DNA from: Cyanoderma ruficeps
Taxonomy: Eukaryota > Chordata > Aves > Passeriformes > Timaliidae
Direction of reading: 5' to 3'
Assembly (NCBI GenBank): GCA_008694505.1
Contig: VZDJ01007747.1
Coordinates: 13,477,287 to 13,541,286, forward strand
Length of the DNA: 64,000 nucleotides
Positions 48,701 to 61,131 of this stretch are shown piece after piece. The notes under the pieces were generated by a model. That model was given only the letters and a program-made list of their open reading frames with translations, was not told the origin of the DNA and searched no databases. A program made the position numbers and the translations under genes. Positions within the stretch are counted from its first letter, which is position 1. Each line of letters begins with the position of its first letter.

Positions 48701-51700
48701 ATTTACCTTAATCCATAGTTTGGAATAAACCTGCTAGTTCAAGAACATTTTTTTAGGAAAGGTGTTTCTCCTTCAGTTTAGTGTGTCTCAGGTTAAATTA
48801 ATTGGTCGCACATATATTTAAAATATATGACTAAAAGTGAAGATAAATATGCAGCATTTCATAAACCTAAATAAATGATATTTGATATGTGATAGTGTTA
48901 TTTTTTCAATCTACTACATTAAAAAAAATGTTTTGAGATGAAACAATTAATACGACCTCTCAAGGAATGATACTTTTTTTGATATTTGTCCCGGCTAAGA
49001 GGGCATTATTTTTTTTAACTTTTATTTACAATTTCTTATTTTAACAGGATTATTTCCTCCCAGAGAATCATGAGATCATCTTTGTGACATCAGAAATATT
49101 CGTTCAACAGAAAAAATATTTTAGTGAATGAGCACATCCACGTTTTCCCTTTTTGAGGACTGGGTTCTCGTTAAACTACAAGGCACCAGAAAATTGCACT
49201 GAACTTCTTCATTCTGCTTAGGGGCATTTTTAACAGCATCCTACTTTAGCTTTTATGAGCAGAACTATGGACACAGTTACAATTCCTTCTGTGCTGTCTT
49301 CCATCACACTGCCCCACTTTTTTATCACAGAACTAAAAGAAAATCAATGATGAGCTATTCTGTTTTATTTGAAAGCAGTTGTTGCCACCATCAATGCAAG
49401 ATTCCATCCAATCCTTCTAGTTCCAGTTATTTTGCATTTTAAGAGTTTAGTTAAAGAAAAGGAAAAGAAAAATAATGCCTTTTCTCAATTAATTTTCTAT
49501 CAGTAAACACCCCAAAGCAGGAAAGCCAAGGAAAACCGTGTCTTTTGGAGACACCAGATACACAGGAACCTCATCAAAGAAAAGATCACTGCAGAAAGGA
49601 AACAGAGAAAAATCATCTTATAAAAAATCATAAAATTGTTGCAGAACAGGAGGAGCCTTGGCAACACCAGGAAACTATATCCTCTATAAGCCAGTGATAA
49701 TGAGAGGAATTGGATTATCCGTAGTATTAGTGGTCTGCTAACCTATGGGGAATATTTATTATTAAACCTCCATTACTTGTCTGGGTTCACGACTTGGGAA
49801 GGTTTGGAAAAGTCTGTGCATCCTTGCTACAATGATCATTTTTTCATCTTCAGAAATTTATTTACCGACCTGAAATTTCAGGTTCTTTCTATACACTGCT
49901 GAAGTTTGCTTTAGGTTTTCAATATCATTATTTTTTCTCAATATTTTCTCATGGTATGTTGAGCCCAAATCCATTTAGTACATAAAAATATGTATTTTAA
50001 TACTGAACAATATTAGTGTTACTTTTAATGACTTTGTCACTGGAATCTAATACACAAAATTATACAAAGCACAAAGAAACTGAAAAGACACCTTAAAAAA
50101 AAATCCTCTGTGCTTTTTTTTCTCCTCAGATTTCTCCTGTAGCTTTTTTCCTTTCTGCCATCAAACTTTATGAAGATAACTTCACAAACCATACTGCTGT
50201 CATATATGTTGTCTCTATGCAATGAAATATTCTTTATGCCAGCTTATAAATGATTGATGTCTATGGTTTTTGACTTGATGACAAAAAACTTCAGTCCAAC
50301 AATGGGGAACTATAATCCTTGGAATTCACAGCTGGCTTCCTTGAATCAGTAATTTCCTTATAAACTACATGCATCAAAATATAGTTGAGAAAATGTGCTA
50401 TCAATGTGTGAAATTAAAATTCTTTACACTTCTAAATTCTCAAGAGAGAACAGATTTAGTATGTGAAACAAATTCTGTTTGTTTTCAGAAATGTTGACTC
50501 ATTAGCTCTCTAGGTGCTCTGCTCAGGCACCCATAAAGCTACGTATTAGACAAAAATAAAGATCAGGCAGATTTGACGGTGTGTTATCATCAGAAACATA
50601 ATTTCCAAAATACAGGATTTCATTTCTTATCTATTTATTTTAATATTCAGGATGAGAAGACTAGAGTGATTGTTAATGAAAGTGAATGTGATCAATACAT
50701 AGATCAATTAATTAATATAACTGTAGAGAAGAATAATGCTTGAAAGTTGAATAAACCTTTTCTAAAGTAGATTAAACTGCTTATGATAAAAAGTTCAAGG
50801 TAGAAAAATTTAAGCCAAAACAACCTTTTGAAAATAATTTAAACTGATTGCTTTCTTACAAGAAATTCAAGGGGGAGAAATATAATTGTGGTTAGTTTCA
50901 TTTCCAAGAGCCTCGTGTAATATCAAGCCAGACAGGCTTGTATGTTCCAATAGTTCTTGGCAATTAAAATAAAAGCTGATTTATCTGCCCAAAGTATACC
51001 AGGAAATTACCATTATTTTCTTCAGATTATAGCCTCATGAGTTTGTTAGCCCTGAATTTTCTTAAATTTGGGTTCAGAAGTTGAAAGAATATCTCATGAC
51101 AGCCAAGTTCCATCATGTTTAAGTCAGAGTACTTTTTGCATAATTTAATTTAAAAACCATAAATAGTATTAGTGTACTAAGAAAATGGACCCTGAGTTAT
51201 TAGAAAGATTTCTGAACTATACAAAATGTTTTGAGGATGCTCCAGAGGGCCAAATGGCTCCAAGTGAATAGGCTACTCTGCTAACTCTAATTTGGTGCTC
51301 AGACAGCCAACTCAACTGTACGGATTTCCCACACAAATATTTTAGAGCTAAAAATGTCACATTGAAGGTGTTTGAGTATTTGTCTGATGCTTTTTAAATT
51401 TCTAACCTCTGGTGGCTTCCAGCAGGAGAAGTAGGGATATTTGGTGGAAAAGAAGAATTGAAACATATTCATCAGAAAAAGCATACAGTTTGCCTTGAAG
51501 TCTGTTCTCAGATTTGTCTTTTGGTGTGCATTTGAAATTCAAATTACTGTCAAAATGGCCTCATGTTCTTACTTAGCTAAATCTTTTGTGCTAACAATAT
51601 ACTTCTGCTTTACTGTAGGTCCCTAAGGTAACTGTTTCAGAAGACGCCAGAGCATAACCATAAATACCAAGATGACAAGCATAAATACAAGCTGGTAAAT

Positions 51701-53000
51701 GGATTAGCATTAGATTGTGACTGTATATTTGCTTTGCATTTTATTATTCTAACAAAAATCCGTCCTGTCATGTAAATTTCCCTTATTCTTCGGCATCAAA
51801 AAGTTTCAGCTAACAAGTTGGTTAAGAGTGTAGGTTCCAAAGGGTCCAAAGGTCCAAAGTGAGATTCACGGGAAACAATGACAGAGAAAAAATGTCTCTG
51901 ACCACAGAGTCTTGGAATGCAAGCTGTACTAGCAGAGATATTTCTGGAGCACAGAAGAATCCCCTATGACGCACAGTTACTATGTTTGGGGCCAAAACCC
52001 CTCTATATCCCATTTCATGGCAGTGAAGAAAAAGGACTGAAACAAGGATCTGCATTGATCTTCTGTATCTTAACCATGTAAGTGTTCAGATAGCCTGTAA
52101 CTTTCCTCAAAATGTTAGTAGATGGTATCAGACACCTTTAACATGCAGCCCATCAAAATAATTTTTCTAGTTATCACATATCCTCAAAATATGAATGTGC
52201 CTCCTCTGACCTCTGCATTCCTTGCTTTCCAACTGCTTTGTGGATTCTATGGAGGCACATGACATTCTTTAAATACAGTGAACAAGAGAACCAAGCACCT
52301 GCTAGTGACCCCTAGTCTACTTTTAATGATCTCCATAGACACAGTGGTGAACATTTTGTTATCCATGAGTGAGATCAGAGTTAACTTACTCACTAGGCTG
52401 ATTTTAAAGACTAAAATATGTTTAGCTTCACAGTAGCAGAATTCTTACCCTAAAAAAGTACATTAGGATTATATATAAAAATAAAGATCTTCACCTTCTT
52501 CAGTCTGTCAGCTAGTCTCTATTTCTCTCTTCCAGATTAAGCTGGAATCTTTCTCTAGCAACTGATTCTGTTAGAAAAAAATGTCCTTGCCTTGCCCCTT
52601 TCCATCTTTTTTAAGACAAAAAAATGGTCAGAAAACAAATCTGATCTTTTTCATGTAGCTAGCAAGAATGTGGCTTTCTTCCTGGTGTAAGCACTTTTGT
52701 CCTTGATCTCCACCTGGTTATTGTGATGCATCTTGGACTTTCAGAAAATTACATTTTACCTTTCTTGTCCATGGCTGTGATTGCATGACCTAGCAGACTC
52801 TGGATTTTGATCTGCTTATCCACTGCATTACTAACCCTACTTATCAGTAAGGTTACAGATACATTGATAAACAGTCAATTTGACTTCCTGGATTATTTTT
52901 CTTTGCTCATCAAATGAAGAGACATCATGAAACTGTATACACTGAAACCAGGAATAGGATAATAGCTATTACTTCCTGGTACAACTCTTCCCTTCATAGT
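45711..53000. other. AT-rich non-coding sequence
   Basis: No gene or clear transposon recognised in about 7 kb. Frames are all 85 codons or shorter and unrecognised. The part at 50890-51160 is a candidate conserved segment (see findings). Confidence 0.5.
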
Positions 53001-53039
53001 TTTTTTTTTTTTTTTTTTNATTTTTTTTTTTTTTTTTTT
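53001..53039. repeat. Poly(T) run with one unknown base
   Basis: About 38 T bases interrupted by 'na' at 53019-53020. The length is likely wrong in the assembly. Confidence 0.95.
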
Positions 53040-56000
53040 GAGAAAATTGAAGCAAAAAACCCCACCTCTAAACTTACAAATTTGTTTGATAGAAAGGGAA
53101 AAGACACTAAGAACATGCATATAAGTGTTTCACCCTTTTCCTCTCCTAGAAAGAACTAGTATGTGGTATTAAGTTAACATATTACATATTTTAAAGCAAA
53201 ATAAATAAAATAAAAAGAATGTAGCTCAACATCTAGAAATATATGTGTTGTCCTGGCACTAATTTTCAAAAAGTATTCCAAATGATCATTACTGTCTACA
53301 GTAATTTAAGTTAACAACAACAAAAGAGTAATTTAATGCTAAAACCCAAGTTCTTAAATGTACAAGAAGCACATTTTCAACACTTTTATGTTAGACCAAA
53401 ACAATTTTTCCCATCTTCACTTTCTGAACATTCTCCTTCACAGAATTTTATTTTCCACATCAGTTTCACAAGGACAAGATGTTAAAGGCAGCATTAAAGC
53501 CATAAGAAAAAGGAAATGAAAGTACAGAAAATGTCTAACAGCAGAACTTTGAGCAAATATCAAGTTTAATTAACAGGAAAAGAAAAAAAGGAATGTAGTA
53601 ATTCCTTGTTTCACTTAGTAGGTAGCACTGCTACATCACTGTAGCAAAACGCTGCATACTAACAGTCAAGTATTAGGCTGCCAACCACACATCCTGCTTC
53701 ATCATAGAAATTCTTCCTATTTCCAAATACAAGAATAATGAAAGTGAAAAATATCAAAGGAATTATAGGCTTCTTATCATAGTTTATAGTTAATATATTT
53801 TGTCTATCAACAGTGAAAGCTGTTGAAGCAGAGAAATCTCAATTTATTTTTTTTAATGTTAGGATACTTATCCAAAATAGTGAAAGGTATGAAAATTCTT
53901 ACATTTTTGAAACAAATATTAAACTAAAAATCTATTTGGAAGACTAAGATAAGAACATTTAATTCTGTCTGCCAATTTTACCCAGCTTATTCTCTGAAAT
54001 ATCAGCCTGTGGTCATTATTAGAGATATGGGACCAGAACAGGCTTCTAGTCTGTCCAAGCCTGCACCAGTTAAGTTCTTCTGACTCATTAACTCAAAGAT
54101 GGTACAGGATTCAAAAGAACTAATTGAAAAAAACCTTTTAAACCACTCGGTAAAGTTAATTTTTACAAAATTGTGTGGACTATTACTCTTTCACTTTAAT
54201 CTATAATGACATCGGTTTACTTACATCTTCAAAGCCTATGTTTGTTTTTTCTTTTTTTGCTCTTTTCAAGGGCTTTCTTCTTTCAAGAGATATGAAGTCA
54301 TATGAAGTTCTGTCAATGTATCAAACACAGTAAATCTATGCCGAAAATTGTGTTTGAGCATTAGTTCTCACCAGTCTACATTGTTTATAATGAAAGACAG
54401 CTCATATATTGCTTGTTATTAATATCCAAGAGAGCTGAACACCAGAGAAGGAAACTTTCCACTCACAGAAACCTTTTATCTTGACTCAGCTGAAAGTTAA
54501 TATACTATAGTCTCAGTTAATAGATGATCAAAGACATAACCTAGTGCGAGGATTAAAGAGATCTCTGCTGTGACCATCTTCATATATTCTGCACCGCAAG
54601 GTATTAATGCAAGCAAAGATAAGTCCAAAAAGCCAATATTGATTTTTAAAATGAAACCATCTTTTCATCTAAAATAGGTGAATATGACAAAAATGTCACC
54701 ATGCACTTGAAAAACAACAATGAAAAGATAACAGCAGGAAATTAATTAGTTTAGAGAAAAAGTGAGATTTATTATATCAGGTTTAGATTTTGGAAGCCAT
54801 TCCTAGTCAGCAAAAGACTTTAATGTATGTTTAACCAGGAACATATTCATAAGTTCCATGAACCTTGATGTGGTACAACACATTCTCAAATTTTAATATT
54901 AAATCAGTGATTAATGCCTAATGTTGGTCTTGCTAAACTCAACAGCATTTGTCATGAGCTTCAAAAGAAGATTTATGTGGCTTGATTCGTTCTCATAATT
55001 TCATTTCTCATAATTTTCTTATAAATCTAATGTGTGCCCACTGTTTATGGTTGGTCCTATTCTTGTTATTTTCTGCTTAGTCTTATTCTATGTCATTTTT
55101 GTTATTTGAATAGGAAGATAAAGTATTATTGCAATATTTTTCCATTCTGGTTCACTTCTAGACATTATGTTTCAAAAAATAAAGCCTGAGAAGTATATAA
55201 TCATAAGTATGGAATGCTGGCTTGCTAGATGATCTACATTTTTACATAAAAACCTGGAAGATTTTTCATTCTAAAAACTATTTCCTCCTTTATGTTCTTT
55301 ATAAAAATTCCTGACCACTTTATTTATAAAATGGGAGGGAGAGGGTGGGTCTGAATAAACGAGACTATCAAATGCTTATGTTTTATGTACATATCAAGGG
55401 CAGAAACTCAAATACATATATTTTAGGGAAATTACACTCTGAAAATAACTATTGTAGAGAAATACTGCTGTGTAGGGAAAGGAAGGAAGTCAGATTGAAA
55501 TACCAAGGGGATGCTGCTGTGGAGAATTTAACATGAGATGCTTATACAGTGGAGGGCTTTCTAAATAGCACTGATGTGAGTGTTCTTATGTCATGGCAAA
55601 TGAGAAAATGAGGCAATCAATTCTTCACTGTAAATGTGACATGCTGCTTTTCATTATTGAAGAAGATGAGCAAATGGACAGACAACTATCTTGAAGGATC
55701 CACTGCAGTGGAAATACATACAATTCCAATCTCCTTTTCAATGACTTGGTCACAAAACCATCTGCTAAACATTGGCTGTCAAAAGTTTATATTCTAAAGT
55801 GTTTAGGTCTCCCAGTCATATTCAGCTGACTAACAAAAATGTTCTAAAATATGTAGATCCTCATATTATTAATTAAATTTTTGTTCATGCATACGTAAAT
55901 TAAATATTCATCTGTGAATATTTATATATACATATATATAATATTAAATTTTTGTAGGTTATGGATTATGTTATATTATAACATTATGAAGCATAAGATT

Positions 56001-59000
56001 AATCAAGTAGAAAAATAAAGCAACAACGGTAGTGGCATTTCTATTCATGAATACATGTGTAATTGGCATTTCAATTTCAATATACAGTAATGATAGATGA
56101 AACACACTAACAAATAGGCGGAACTAATACTGGTTGAATATACCTAAGAACATTGCTACAAAATGGACAAACATATCTAGGCCACCTTTGTTTTTAAAAG
56201 CTAGAGGAGATAAGTAATATCCTTGGTAGTAATATCCTTTTTTTAATTGATCACCCTTTATTCCTTTAAATTCCCAGTAACATAGCAAAGTTCCAGAAAA
56301 GCATAAAAGTTTCTAGAATTTTCCCAGGGAAGAGCTGTGTGAACAATTTGCATGTATATTTTTGAATTCTTTTCTTTACAAGACAGTACAGTTGCTAGAC
56401 AATGCCAGGGGAAACCTGTGTGCAGAACATGCTTATGTTTTGTACACCAGGCTGCTTTACAGTCCCAAAACAGAACACTAGTTGATTTTTCTGCTGATTG
56501 GAGATATGTGTATTAAAATTATGAAGTTTGCATGTTGGTAAAATTATAATTGATATGGCTTCTGTTGCATATATGTTGACTGACACTTTCTAGGCTGCTT
56601 TCCTAATAGAATCCACATAGTCTGGAGTATCCCATATATGCTAAAATAAGTCCATTATATTATAAGGCGCAATATATCTGTTATATACTATTTTATTGTT
56701 CCAGGAAGACTTTATAGTTTTACACAGTTACTCTGTTTGAGTTGTTTTATAATAAAAATGCGTAGGCAGATGTCTGTTCCAGATTTAAATGGGGCAGCTT
56801 AAGAAGCAGGGAGTCCAACTGTTACTGTTGACTTGGAAAAAGCCCAAATATAGTTAAATATTGTATTGAAATGAATGCAGATGATTCATATAATTGGTTA
56901 CTGCAGGTAAGTTGCTGAGAAAGAAGTCTTCATTTTAAGTCATTAGTTATATTAAAATTATTGTCTCAACCACATCTTGAGTTTCAATGATTATACATTG
57001 ACATTTTTTAATCCTCTTTTGTGTGAGAGTAACAAAATAGACAGGTTCTGTTCCTATACACATATAAGGGCTTATGATGCCTGATTTTTCTCATGAAACT
57101 TATGTTCATAATTCCCTGCTAATTGCACCCCTGTTCAATATTTTTCTGGACACAAATATCAGCAATGGAAGTCCTGAAACAGTTTTTTTCACATAACCTC
57201 TTAAGGTTACATATTGAATTTTTCAGGAGAGTTAGTACCTGCATCTATCATATTCTCCTGGTGGAAATCAACAAATCACTAGGAAGCTTCTCTATTAAAA
57301 GAACTTGCTTCAAGCCCAGCTACAGCAGCTATGGTTCTTAATCTTTTACTGCAATATTTCAATGTAATTTTCATGGGTTTTTTGTAGAAGTCACAAACTA
57401 AAAGACCTGTTTTGTTAATGAATTTTTAAGAAAATAGCTCTTTAACTACATCAGCAGAAATATTTTAAAAGCTTTCCCTTTCCTATGCCATGATCCATAT
57501 CAAACTTACGTAAATGTGATTTACTATAGAAGTCACAAAACTATCAAATTCAAGACAAGGAAAAGAACTCTCTCTCATTTTCCTTTAAAAACAGTGTTGT
57601 TCTATATATGCTACCAGCTTTTTAATATAGTTCTAAATGCATGATTTCCATGAGAAAAGCACGTGTGAAATTAAAAGTGTAGCTCTTCATTTAAGACTTT
57701 TCTGTAAAACATCACCTGAAATTACCCTTATTTCCTATTATGTAACCTCCTTTTTGAGAAAATTGAATAAAAAATTTCTGCCTGACATAAATGATATAAT
57801 GAAAGCACTGGATATTTAGTATTTTGTACTGCCTTTACATCTTCGTATGCACTTGCAGTGTTTTCAGACTTCTCCACATATTTTGGACCTACTTCTTAGT
57901 CAGCTTTGGACTCCAGATCATGATCTCTCTGAATATTTGCATTGTATAATATACTCTCTACTCTGAAAGAGACTGAAAAAGTGAAAAGAACAAAACTGAA
58001 GTTATCAGAATTTAATGAAGAGTGTGTCTGTGTTTTCTTGTGCAGAATTTCTTTTTTATTCCCCTTGTTTTCTTCCTCCTTTGCCCTGAAGTATTATCCT
58101 GTGTGACTGTTTCCTCTTTGTGTATTTGAGAAGAAAGAAATGTCAGCGTGTGGCTGAACAACAGAGGTACCATAATATGAAAAAAAACTCTTTAATAATG
58201 TCATAATAATGAAATAATTATTTGGATTAAAACAGAATGAAAATATTACATGACTGTGTGCCAATACTGAAATCCTCAAATTATGGGAAATATGGACAAC
58301 TAGAAATCAAAAAATTTGCCTAGATGAGAGCTTGAGATTTAAAACATATATCCACCTACTCAAAACAGGACTAGGAATCCCTCGATGATTACCAGGAATT
58401 TATAGCAAATCCTTAATTGAAAATTCTAATTATAGCATTTCATCAACAACAATACACTATTTATTTCAGTGCTTAGGAGTATTTTCCTAATGTCCAATCT
58501 CTGTCACTTTACAGGAATGTAAAATTATAATTTCATTTTCTTCCTATTGTGAATGAAAAAGAAAAGCAGTTTTTGCTTTCTCTTTGAAAATTGCTATCAC
58601 GTCTCTTCCCAGTTTTCTAGACGAATATACCTACAGAAAAATAAACAGTAATTTTGCACTTATTTAAACATTAATTTGGGGAATCTGACTTTTTCAAGCA
58701 TGTACAAAAATCTTATAGAATCTCTGAATTTAAATCCAAGCATAAGCATAAAAGGTATGCATTTGGAAAAGTCCTGGTATTGTGCATGAAATGAAATGAA
58801 ATTAATACATAAATGTGTTTATTGCATGAGCTATGTAATGAAAAATATGAGGGGGGGAAGAGACTAAATAAATAAAAGAAATTTGTTGTGGAAATTAAAT
58901 GAATGGTCAGTAAACAGGGTAAAAGAAGTTCATAGTTTTTGCAATCTGCACACTGATGAAGATTACAGTACCTCTCTATGTATTTTCACTGCCACTGAAA

Positions 59001-59498
59001 TACGTATTTACTTCAACACCACAGCAGTGCAAGTGGGGGGAAAGATGACAAGCATTATAAGCTGTTACACAAGAATGGCTCAGGGGTTCTGTCAATAAGT
59101 ATTTTATTTTCTAGGAAATTAAAGTTCTTTGAGTCCTCTCAATTCTCCCTTTTTAAAAAAAAATTAATTTATGCTGGCTTTGGGCTGGTACAGTCTGGTT
59201 TTAGAGCAAATAACTTTTATAGACTGATATCTCAGTCCTAGTATTACAGTACGACTTCCTAACTACTAAGTATGATATTAAACATATGCATTTACCTCAA
59301 TTTTTAATAACCACACATATGAGTATCAGTCTTACTGAAAAGCCTCTGCATAATTATCTGACAGGCTTTCTGTTTTCTTGCCTTACTGAGAACAATGGTT
59401 TGAGGTCAGCTAGTAAAATATCACCTCATTCAGTCCAGTTTTAACCAGGAGGTTCTTGAAGTGAACTATCCTAAATTAACAATTAATTTCTTTTTATA
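53040..59498. other. AT-rich non-coding sequence
   Basis: No gene or transposon recognised. A 9-bp inverted repeat with a 4-base loop lies at 55902-55923. No frame exceeds 72 codons. Confidence 0.5.
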
Positions 59499-59586
59499 TT
59501 TTTTCTTTTTTCTTTTTTTCTTTTTTCTCTTTTCTTTTTTCTCTTTTCTTTTTTCTTTTTTCTTTTCTTTTTTCTTTTTTTTCTTT
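59499..59586 (-). repeat. 88-bp pure pyrimidine tract
   Basis: Every base from 59499 to 59586 is T or C, mostly TTTTTTC and TTTTC units with some TCTC. On the minus strand it is a GAAAAA-type purine tract like the one at 9690-9853. Confidence 0.96.
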
Positions 59587-60927
59587 AAATAAAAACCTTT
59601 TTTTAATTGCACACCAAAAGTTCTTTTAAAAAGTTCTTAAAGCATAACATTAGAATAGCCAACTTAAAAAGCCACAAAATATTCTTCTGATGTAATAGCC
59701 AAATTAGAAGCTTAATTTGAAAATTTTGGACTTAAAATGCTTTAAAATACTATTTACTACTTAATCTCAGCTGTTATATTGCTATTGCAAAATGATATTG
59801 TTAAGTATAGGCATTGATCATTGATATATTCTTATAAAATACTCTGCTAACATTCAAATATGAGATCTTGTAATAATATGAACTAATATTTTGGCAGATT
59901 AAAAAAAAGGAAGAATTTTTTCTGGTAGATACTCTGTTGACAAATATTGTCTTTCTGAAATTGTGATGATAAAATCACTATTCATTGATATAATTTTATC
60001 TGATGTTCAAAAGCTAAAAACTAAAAACTAAAAACCTAACTAAACTAAAACCTGGAATTCATCTCTTTCAAACCTTAAATCCAGGCATATTAAATGTATA
60101 ATAAATTAAACACATACTAAATAAAATTTTCTGCTTTAAAGGACACATTAAGTTGCTAGGAGTTAAATGAGTTTAAATAACTTGGAGCTAATTTATCTTG
60201 CAAGTTACAAGAGATACTGAGTCATTTGACTTTTGTCTAGATTATTTGGGTACATCTTACTACCTCAGAATAATTGGAAAGTCCCCTACTTGACTGCAGA
60301 TGCTATTCATTTAGAGAAGACTCTGCTGTATTTTCATAAGTTTCATCAAAGGAATTTCACTGAAATATCCATGTAATGATAAAAACACTTCCTCTTTTCT
60401 AGGCACCTAATAAATGAATATATTTCCTTAAATTAAGTGATGAAAATTATGTTAGAATTGACTATTGTTTTGCATTATCAACATAATTTTAAGACCATTG
60501 AGGGCATGGAATGAAGTTATACTGACATGTGACAGATGAGGTGGAAACACAAGTGTGAGAGCCATTGAACACCATAAATTTTTATAATATATCATCATTA
60601 TGAAAACACCTGTGCTGAAGGACACGGTGCTGATATACAGAAAATATCTTTTTTGTGGTTAATAAAATTTTCATTTTTCCCTGAAATGGTTAGAAAGGAG
60701 AACAATAGTGCCTACTACATAGAGTATTTGTAGACTACATGAAAAGCATTCTACACTGATAAAACATTGCAGATTTTTCCAGGAGAAATGAAGCTGGACA
60801 AAATCTTCCCTGTCTTTGAAGTCATCGAACTGAAAAAGAGCCACTTCAGCAACTATTTTTGAATGACTCCGCACTTCTAATCTTCTGCCTGTCTGAGAGA
60901 TGAAAGGACTAAAGGTATCAAAAAGAA
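59587..60927. other. AT-rich non-coding sequence
   Basis: No gene found. A CTAAAAA heptamer is repeated three times at 60014-60034. Confidence 0.5.
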
Positions 60928-61131
60928 ATTATTAATGAAGTACATGGGACAAAGTGCATGCCCAGAAAATTTTCAGATGATACAAAGCTGCTAAGTTTGA
61001 TACACCACATGGTTATGCTGTCATTTGAAAACACCTCAACAGCCTGGAAAGATGGCTACCAGGAACTCCATGAAGGTTAACAAAAGGAAACTTGAAACCT
61101 TAGACCAGGATCCATTTTCCTGCCTGGGTTC
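60928..61131 (+). mobile_element. CR1 LINE scrap around the FADD region
   Basis: A diverged piece of CR1 ORF2: 'attaatgaagtacatgggac', then 'aaaattttcagatgatacaa' (equivalent of K-FSDDTKL, the polymerase catalytic box), 'gaactccatgaaggttaaca' (LHEVN, equivalent of LMKFN) and 'cctgcctgggttc' (VLHLG). There are gaps between the blocks and no open frame. Neither end of the element is present. Confidence 0.68.

Noticed and set aside
60014..60034. CTAAAAA triplet as a telomere-like repeat
   Set aside because: Unit and base order differ from the vertebrate CCCTAA/TTAGGG repeat, and there are only three copies.
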